Below, in pieces: positions 59,801 to 64,000 of a stretch of DNA of 64,000 nt (position 1 is the stretch's first letter; the number at the start of each line of letters is the position of its first letter). A program made the translations under genes and the position numbers. The notes under the pieces are model-generated. The model was not told the origin of the DNA. It saw nothing but the letters and a program-made list of their open reading frames with translations, and did not search any database. Source of the stretch: Bacillota bacterium (GTDB taxonomy: Bacteria > Bacillota > Clostridia > DSM-8532). The DNA is taken from positions 1 to 64,000 of the forward strand of contig JAEZLR010000001.1 in assembly GCA_023415205.1 (NCBI GenBank). Reading direction: 5' to 3'.

Positions 59801-59941
59801 CATTTCTTCCAAGGCATTCCTAGCCATATCACCCAGAACACGATAGGTATAATTATAGGCTATCCACCCAAGGATGATGGATACTATGATGACTGCAATA
59901 TATTTTTTTAATCCTCTAAAATACTTGACGAAAAAATCCAT
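56837..59941 (-). CDS. dCache-PAS-PAS-GGDEF-EAL cyclic di-GMP signalling protein
   Basis: A 1034-residue membrane sensor. A helix at about 11-30, an extracytoplasmic dCache-type domain (about 35-270), a second helix (about 279-303), PAS domains at about 320-440 and 480-600 separated by a coiled coil, then GGDEF (about 610-770) with intact RNGGDEF near 679, and EAL (about 785-1030) with FEALVRW near 808, ITESAMM, DDFGTGYSSL near 928 and KIDKSFI. Both active sites appear complete, so it could make and degrade cyclic di-GMP; which dominates cannot be told. Monocistronic. Confidence 0.93.
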   Translation of the reverse strand: MDFFVKYFRGLKKYIAVIIVSIILGWIAYNYTYRVLGDMARNALEEMAQQGAKAVENDINWRLTSLRSISQTADIINEKASAQEKLELIKKTFNFPNDPEIALISPDGVYESHSGERLDVSGEPFFIKAMRGESSVTLVQNLSTKDQRGIVFSVPYPNGETVEGVLCAVYTHEFLNVMVENIRFSDNGYAYILDAAGNTIAHKDRSLVLAGNETSRGPETDASMQALMGLEEQMMRGESDSGEYLFKGQKKFMGFTKVGELPWSIAVTSPKDDLFNQTHPLLVFMIIFIVIFGGVLVGAQIFFVFLRKRIKREEQSFKKAVETANIIIISFLEDGLILSFNRNAEEWLGYKREQVVKTLTIFDLLSLKDQQKLKKILEAASQGVKDKNFELTIRTRNGGAEHVVFSLNIIDQNESAVIYEMMGIDITPRVKSEIALMEKHEELSAVYEELAASEEELKEQLNELIHQKIMLQEKDERHNLVVEACNIGIWDWDMTTNTHFYSDKWYEIFEIKREECCGREDEFLTRMILPEDQDIPAAAYNHHIRNHTPFYECEYRVKTSSGQIKWIYAVGKVLWEGNGKPIKMAGAYTDNSVKKEIEEKVNRLAYYDTLTGLPNRSRLIEIFNNKKNDHVSNMALIYIDLDNFKIINDSYGHAIGDSLLIDVAKRLEKICTQNIYISRNGGDEFALLVCDYESEAAMETFVGNLVRSLEGLVRIKDYNISLSTHVGISLYPKDADNFNDLLKHADTAMYKADEQHNKYLFFDKGMNDSMVERLNLRISLKEALENKEFLLYYQPQFRSCDRRIMGFEALVRWKSPVLGMVSPMKFIPAAEESMLILPLGEWILEEALRFIKKVHQEGYSEMIMSVNISVIQLMQENFAETVIRLIEAYDLAPEFLELEITESAMMESMESVLKNIIFLKSRGIRFALDDFGTGYSSLNYLTQLPINTLKIDKSFIDNIGRIKEKAFLISSIVEIGQKLGLSIVAEGVETEDQFNYLVTRRCERIQGYLLSKPLPEQDVMKKLMEDIQQQSTIA

Positions 59942-60105
59942 GGGTGTCCTCCGGTATGTACTGTAAAAGACAAAGGGATGTTAATTATTACCCAGATAGA
60001 ACCCCTTAAAACCGGAGAAGTCAACTTTTCATCCTATTTTGTCACATTTCATAAAGTCAAGCCTTTTAAGCCTTGGTTTGTTTGGTAGAATCGCAACCCA
60101 TGCAT

Positions 60106-61083
60106 TTATTCCTTGGGCTCCTCCTGTGTCTGTTGAGGCAGAGCCTGAGCCTTCCGCCTGATCTTCTTTCTTTTCTTCAACGCCCATAGGACACCGATAG
60201 CAAGAAGGGCCATAAACAGAAGATTAATCCATGATCCAGCCAGCCAAACCAGGAAGTCCTCCACGCCATCTCTAAAATCCTCAAGGGACTGGTTGAAGGA
60301 ACTGGAGATTCTTTCTCCAAGTGTTTTCGGGACAGGCTTGGTCTCGATTCTCTCGGTGACCTCCTGAAGGTTTATGGTAATGCGGCTGAAGGAAACCAAT
60401 CGGTCGTAATTCTTAAGTGTGTTTTCTATACTCTCAATTTCATATCGGACTTCTGTAATACGGCTTTCGAGGGTAATGACATCCTCCAGCTTGGTAGCTT
60501 TGGCCATAAGATCCAGAAGGGTTTGTTCCTGTACCCTTAGGGTTTTAACCCGAGTTTCAAAATCCATATACTGGTCTGTAATATCCGTCCCCTTATCACC
60601 TGATTCGAGTACTGTTCCAATGGAACCCATGCTGTTCATGACCCACTCAAAACGCTCGGCAGGAACACGAATGACATAAAAGGCACTTCTCAGACCCTGA
60701 TAGTTCATGCTTTTCCCTTGGATGGTTCTGGTTTCTGAAAATCCTCCCACATCCTCAATCAACTGATTCAGGGTGGTAAGGGATTCTTCAAAGCTCAAGG
60801 TCTCCAGACTGACCTCCCCATCCTTTATAAGCTTTCTGCCGGACATGGCAGCAGTGGATGCGCTATCAGTACTGACTTCCTTGCTCTGGTCATTCCCCAC
60901 GCCACCCTCTTGCGGAGCAGGCTGGGGTAGGGAGTCATAAGCTGCCTCAGGGGCATAATCGGCATTGTCCATGGCCTTGTTACTCCCACAGGAAGTGAAA
61001 ATAAGGGCCATCACCAGAAGAGCCGCTACCCCCCCAAATAATTTCTTTCCGAGACTCCAGTTTTTGAATGTACGCATAACCAT
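60106..61083 (-). CDS. DUF4349 domain lipoprotein
   Basis: A 325-residue envelope protein. The signal segment ends in a lipobox (IFTSCGSN), followed by a low-complexity tether and the DUF4349 domain (about 80-290: RKLIKDGEVSLET, GGFSETRTIQGK, YVIRVPAERFE, DKGTDITDQYMDFETRVKTL, a long coiled coil ESRITEVRYEIESIENTLK) and a C-terminal helix (about 285-310, SWINLLFMALLAIGVLWALK) with a basic tail. ATG at 61083 (MVMRTF) has GAGGGT upstream. Function of the family unknown. Confidence 0.85.
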   Translation of the reverse strand: MVMRTFKNWSLGKKLFGGVAALLVMALIFTSCGSNKAMDNADYAPEAAYDSLPQPAPQEGGVGNDQSKEVSTDSASTAAMSGRKLIKDGEVSLETLSFEESLTTLNQLIEDVGGFSETRTIQGKSMNYQGLRSAFYVIRVPAERFEWVMNSMGSIGTVLESGDKGTDITDQYMDFETRVKTLRVQEQTLLDLMAKATKLEDVITLESRITEVRYEIESIENTLKNYDRLVSFSRITINLQEVTERIETKPVPKTLGERISSSFNQSLEDFRDGVEDFLVWLAGSWINLLFMALLAIGVLWALKKRKKIRRKAQALPQQTQEEPKE

Positions 61084-61344
61084 AGCCAACACCCTCACTT
61101 TCTTATCTATTCTATTGGACGTTGTCAAAAGCTTGCCGTTCATTTTTATATTTAAATGATGGATAAACATCTATCCTCCTTCCAGGCTCATCCTTGGGCA
61201 GATTTTTGGGGAAAGATTAAAATAAATGCCTCAATTCCGGAACTCTCTCATATTTAAGGCTGAAATGCAAATAACTATCCTTAGGCTATAACGAACTTGA
61301 AAACTGATGTGCCGATTATGAACCCTCAAGGAGATACTTTGCTG

Positions 61345-61836
61345 ATGGATGTCAAAGGCAGGGCCTTCAGAAAAATAAATGTTATCGACCTGGTAATTCT
61401 CTTTATACTATTGGCTGCCGGAATTTTTGTTATCAACAAATTTACCAAGGCCAGAGTGCTTTCACCCTTTGCCCAGCAGGACAAGGTGATTATTACCTTT
61501 TATTCTGAAAGCCTGCCCGAATTTGCAGTGGATGCCATGAAGCAAGGTGATGTGGTTCAGGATAAGACAACCACCGCCGTCTTCGGACGGGTGGTTGATA
61601 TACACAAGGGGCCTGACATAGATTTCAGGCCCGATCAAAACGGAAATATCACACAAACCTCCAAGGAGGGGTATTGCTCGGTGCTTTTGACCGTTGAGGG
61701 TGAGGGGATAGTGGGGGACCGAGGGACTACTTTTGGCAACAACGATTACTATGTCTATAAGTACGTGGAGATCAAGGTGGGCAATTCCTTTGCCTATACA
61801 CGTATTCGGAGCATTATGAAGAAAGAATCGCCATGA
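61345..61836 (+). CDS. DUF4330 domain membrane protein
   Basis: A 163-residue protein with an N-terminal MDVKGRAFRKINVIDLVILF, one helix (about 12-30) and an extracytoplasmic beta-rich part (VIITFYSESLPEFAVDAMKQ, VGDRGTTFGNNDYYVYKYVE), the DUF4330 pattern. ATG at 61345 has AAGGAG eleven bases upstream; ATG and TTG codons further up lack sites. Members often lie beside O-antigen ligase-like genes, as here (4-bp overlap). Divergent from the DUF4349 gene. Confidence 0.85.
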   Translation: MDVKGRAFRKINVIDLVILFILLAAGIFVINKFTKARVLSPFAQQDKVIITFYSESLPEFAVDAMKQGDVVQDKTTTAVFGRVVDIHKGPDIDFRPDQNGNITQTSKEGYCSVLLTVEGEGIVGDRGTTFGNNDYYVYKYVEIKVGNSFAYTRIRSIMKKESP

Positions 61837-63374
61837 AAAAACTTTTTGAAGAGAGTGTGATCCTCCCTCTGATTTCCAGAGCAAGAGAAGTATTTCTAAA
61901 AAAGTGTTCCTCAAGCCTGTTTCTCGCTTGGGGAAGGAGCTTAAAACTAAAGCTTAAGGCATGGGTCAGACACAGCCGGCTGGTGGCCTATATCAAACGG
62001 AATGGCAGCATTGAGCGGTACTTTGAAGCAAGCTTTTTTTATCATCTGGTTACGGGAGCCCCATCACAGGCCATGACGCTTTTGAGAGGGTACTATTCCC
62101 TTAACAGAAAGGCTTTCGAGGCAAGTCTTCTCTGTCGTCCCTTGTATTTTCTTTCTAATCATCTGGCCAAGCTAGCTTCTTTCTCTCTCATGGTCTTTTT
62201 CCTAGTGCCCCATAAGCTTTGGAGCAATCAGATGAGCGCTTTTGCTGCCTTACTGCTTCTGGCCCTGCTCTTTGTCAAAACTGTTACAAAGCCCCCAACT
62301 AAACCTGGTGTGCGGGTTTTTGATCTGTTCTTGTCTGTTTTTCTTCTATCCGTAATTTTGGCGCGAGCCTTTTCAATCTTCCCCGAGTTAAGCAGAAGGG
62401 GCTTCTCCTACTACCTTACCTGCTTTGCTTTTTTGTATGTCCTCATCAGAAGTATAAACACTCGGGAGGAGCTTACCTCACAGATCAACCACCTTCTTCT
62501 GGGCACCACCCTGAGTGGCATTTACGGACTCTGGCAAAGCATTATAGGTATACCCGTCATCCCTTATCAAATAGATATCCGGCTTAATGAGGGCATGCCG
62601 GGTCGGGTCTATTCCACCTTTGAGAACTCCAATAATTTTGCCCAAATCCTTGTAATGATGATCCCTTTCTTCCTGGCCGCCCTTATAAATGCTCAAAGCC
62701 TCAAGCAACGGTTGTTTCTTATGCTGGCACTTCTTCCTCCGGTTGTGGCTCTTTTTCTCTCCCTGTCCCGTTCAGGGTGGATAGGCTTGGGGATTTCGCT
62801 CTTGTGCTTTATTCTTTTAGTACGCCCGGCCCTTCTTCCTGCGTTGGTTATACCGGCCTTAATCCTCATTCCCTTGCTCCCTGACTTTATATTAAGGAGG
62901 CTGTCCACCATAACCAACCCTCAAGACAGTTCATTAGACACCCGGCTGAATATCCTCAAAACCATGATGCCCATCGTCAAGGATTTCTGGTATACGGGAA
63001 CAGGGCTGGGAAGCGAGGTTCTTACCCGACTTGTGAGAAATTATCCCCTTTACACGAACACAGTGCCTCCCCATTCCCATAATCTCTACCTGCAGCTTTG
63101 GTTGGAGACTGGCATTATCGGGCTCATATCGTTTATTGGTTTCCTGCTCCGACTGATAAAAAAATCCCTCAAAGCCATCTACTCAAAGGAAAGCGATGGG
63201 GCTATGAGGAATTTTGTCATTGCGGGATTATCAGGGTTATTGGGGGTTTTAGCCATAGCCCTGATTGAATATATTTGGTTCTATCACCGGGTCATGTTGA
63301 TTTTTTGGGTGCTCATCGGAATCATCCTGTCAGCCCTGGGTTTAGCCACCCTTCCTAGCAAAGAGGAGGGGTGA
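61833..63374 (+). CDS. O-antigen ligase/polymerase-like membrane protein
   Basis: A 513-residue polytopic protein with about eleven helices after a 110-residue cytoplasmic start. The central LSLSRSGWIGLGISLLCFIL and the large loop ending in TVPPHSHNLYLQLWLETGII are the O-antigen ligase/Wzy signatures. It probably joins or polymerises lipid-linked glycans outside the membrane. Start overlaps the DUF4330 stop by 4 bp, suggesting a common complex. Confidence 0.9.
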   Translation: MKKLFEESVILPLISRAREVFLKKCSSSLFLAWGRSLKLKLKAWVRHSRLVAYIKRNGSIERYFEASFFYHLVTGAPSQAMTLLRGYYSLNRKAFEASLLCRPLYFLSNHLAKLASFSLMVFFLVPHKLWSNQMSAFAALLLLALLFVKTVTKPPTKPGVRVFDLFLSVFLLSVILARAFSIFPELSRRGFSYYLTCFAFLYVLIRSINTREELTSQINHLLLGTTLSGIYGLWQSIIGIPVIPYQIDIRLNEGMPGRVYSTFENSNNFAQILVMMIPFFLAALINAQSLKQRLFLMLALLPPVVALFLSLSRSGWIGLGISLLCFILLVRPALLPALVIPALILIPLLPDFILRRLSTITNPQDSSLDTRLNILKTMMPIVKDFWYTGTGLGSEVLTRLVRNYPLYTNTVPPHSHNLYLQLWLETGIIGLISFIGFLLRLIKKSLKAIYSKESDGAMRNFVIAGLSGLLGVLAIALIEYIWFYHRVMLIFWVLIGIILSALGLATLPSKEEG

Positions 63375-63376
63375 GG

Positions 63377-63405
63377 CCTTTCCCTTTTGCCAAAGGCTGT
63401 TTTTA
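63377..63405 (+). terminator. Terminator after the O-antigen ligase-like gene
   Basis: GCCTTT (63377-63382) and AAAGGC (63393-63398) form a 6-bp stem followed by TGTTTTT. Confidence 0.6.
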
Positions 63406-63415
63406 CTTTCAACCG

Positions 63416-64000
63416 TCAATAGACCGGTATCATCCCCCGGTGGTTTCCGGTAATACAGCGCCCACCCTGGGGCGTCACCAAAAAGGTGTTCTCAATTCCC
63501 ACCATTCCCCAGCCAGCTATTCCCTTCTTAGGCTCCAAGGCAAGAACCATGCCTTCCTCCAGCGGTTCGTCAAAGCCTTCGGCAATGACGGGATATTCGT
63601 CAATGATAAGCCCGATGCCGTGCCCCAAAAACTTCACCCTGCGATTTCCAAAGCCCATGAAGTTTTCCTTAAATTCGGGAGCCAGGCTCTCCATAATGGT
63701 TTGATAGATATGGGAGGGGGTGTTTCCGGGCTTCAGCATTTGGGCTATTTGGTCCTGCAGGTTCACACATTTTTCATGTTCCATAAGCACCTTGTCGGGA
63801 AGGGGTTTTCCAAACATATAGGTCATCGTTTTGTCGGTATGGTACCCTTCTACACCACAGCCTACATCGATAAAGACCAACTCTCCGGCCTTAAGCCTTC
63901 GACTGCGGCTTCCAAGAATGGGAACGGCCGGACTCATTCCATAGGCCCCGCCGGGACCGTTAAAATAGGTGGGATAGATGGAGCTCTCTCCAAAAGCAAT
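63416..64000 (-). CDS. M24 family metallopeptidase (Xaa-Pro aminopeptidase-like), C-terminal part
   Basis: The last 194 residues of a gene whose start lies beyond the right edge. The pita-bread fold metal ligands are visible: Asp in FIDVGCG, Asp in YHTDKTMTY, His in FLGHGIGLIID, Glu in LALEPKKGI and Glu in VGIENTF. It removes N-terminal residues before proline, or is a relative such as a creatinase-like enzyme. The frame is open to position 64000 (IAFGESSIYPTYFNGPG). Confidence 0.92.
   Translation of the reverse strand: MAFGESSIYPTYFNGPGGAYGMSPAVPILGSRSRRLKAGELVFIDVGCGVEGYHTDKTMTYMFGKPLPDKVLMEHEKCVNLQDQIAQMLKPGNTPSHIYQTIMESLAPEFKENFMGFGNRRVKFLGHGIGLIIDEYPVIAEGFDEPLEEGMVLALEPKKGIAGWGMVGIENTFLVTPQGGRCITGNHRGMIPVY

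Overview
The window reads as chromosomal DNA of an anaerobic Gram-positive bacterium of the Clostridia type (Bacillota). The basis is the gene order tilS-hpt-ftsH and rpsR-(MazG-like)-rplI-dnaB, strong AGGAGG ribosome binding sites before nearly every gene, lipoprotein-anchored ABC binding proteins, an S-layer-homology surface protein, FeoAB with a DtxR-type regulator, and no respiratory genes. The right part (about 44-64 kb) is housekeeping and by eye looks richer in G+C. The left part (0-40 kb) is accessory and looks more A+T-rich.

Layout. 1-3.0 kb: ferrous iron uptake (FeoB-associated Cys-rich peptide, FeoB, FeoA, DtxR-like repressor) with three copies of a 16-bp GTTAxCC-type operator. 3.1-5.9 kb: a two-gene unit of a MazG-like NTP pyrophosphohydrolase and an 800-residue protein joining a PD-(D/E)XK-like nuclease region, a DUF2075 ATPase and a LexA-like S24 peptidase domain; this is the best candidate for an unusual defence or stress system. 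6.2-8.9 kb: acetyltransferase-methyltransferase-acetyltransferase operon. 9.0-9.6 kb: a probable about 210-nt non-coding RNA with a consensus promoter and an intrinsic terminator, beside a decayed tRNA-Thr-like sequence and a protein remnant.

9.8-26.1 kb: a catabolic island. LysR regulator, then a rightward operon (carboxyltransferase, SDR, GH88/GH105-type hydrolase, Fe-S flavoenzyme of the Old Yellow Enzyme family, deoxyribose-phosphate aldolase-like enzyme, FGGY kinase). Facing it is a leftward operon (sugar ABC transporter, ThuA-like protein, two SDRs of which one has lost its catalytic motifs, an MDR reductase) plus a type III CoA-transferase. Together these suggest uptake of a glycoside, release and breakdown of its sugar, and CoA-dependent breakdown of the aglycone; the substrate cannot be told from sequence. 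26.2 kb: a uvrA relic. 26.6-36.3 kb: one giant secreted surface protein ending in three SLH repeats.

36.4-39.3 kb: sigma factor / two-TM protein / multi-TM protein / PrsW-type intramembrane protease in overlapping genes, plus an orphan paralogue of the two-TM protein: a likely membrane-signalling sigma system. 39.4-40.3 kb: tRNA-Thr(GGU), tRNA-Gly(CCC), a partial copy of the tRNA-Thr and a palindromic repeat. 40.2-44.4 kb: polar amino acid ABC transporter with a consensus promoter followed almost at once by a terminator hairpin.

44.4-64 kb: GT-C-type membrane glycosyltransferase, cobalamin-dependent methionine synthase with a separate activation-domain protein, O6-alkylguanine methyltransferase, FtsH, Hpt, TilS, DnaB, L9, MazG-like, S18, a GGDEF/EAL protein, DUF4349 and DUF4330 proteins, an O-antigen ligase/polymerase-like protein, and the C-terminal part of an M24 aminopeptidase running off the right edge. 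No CRISPR array, intact insertion sequence, integrase or prophage was seen.
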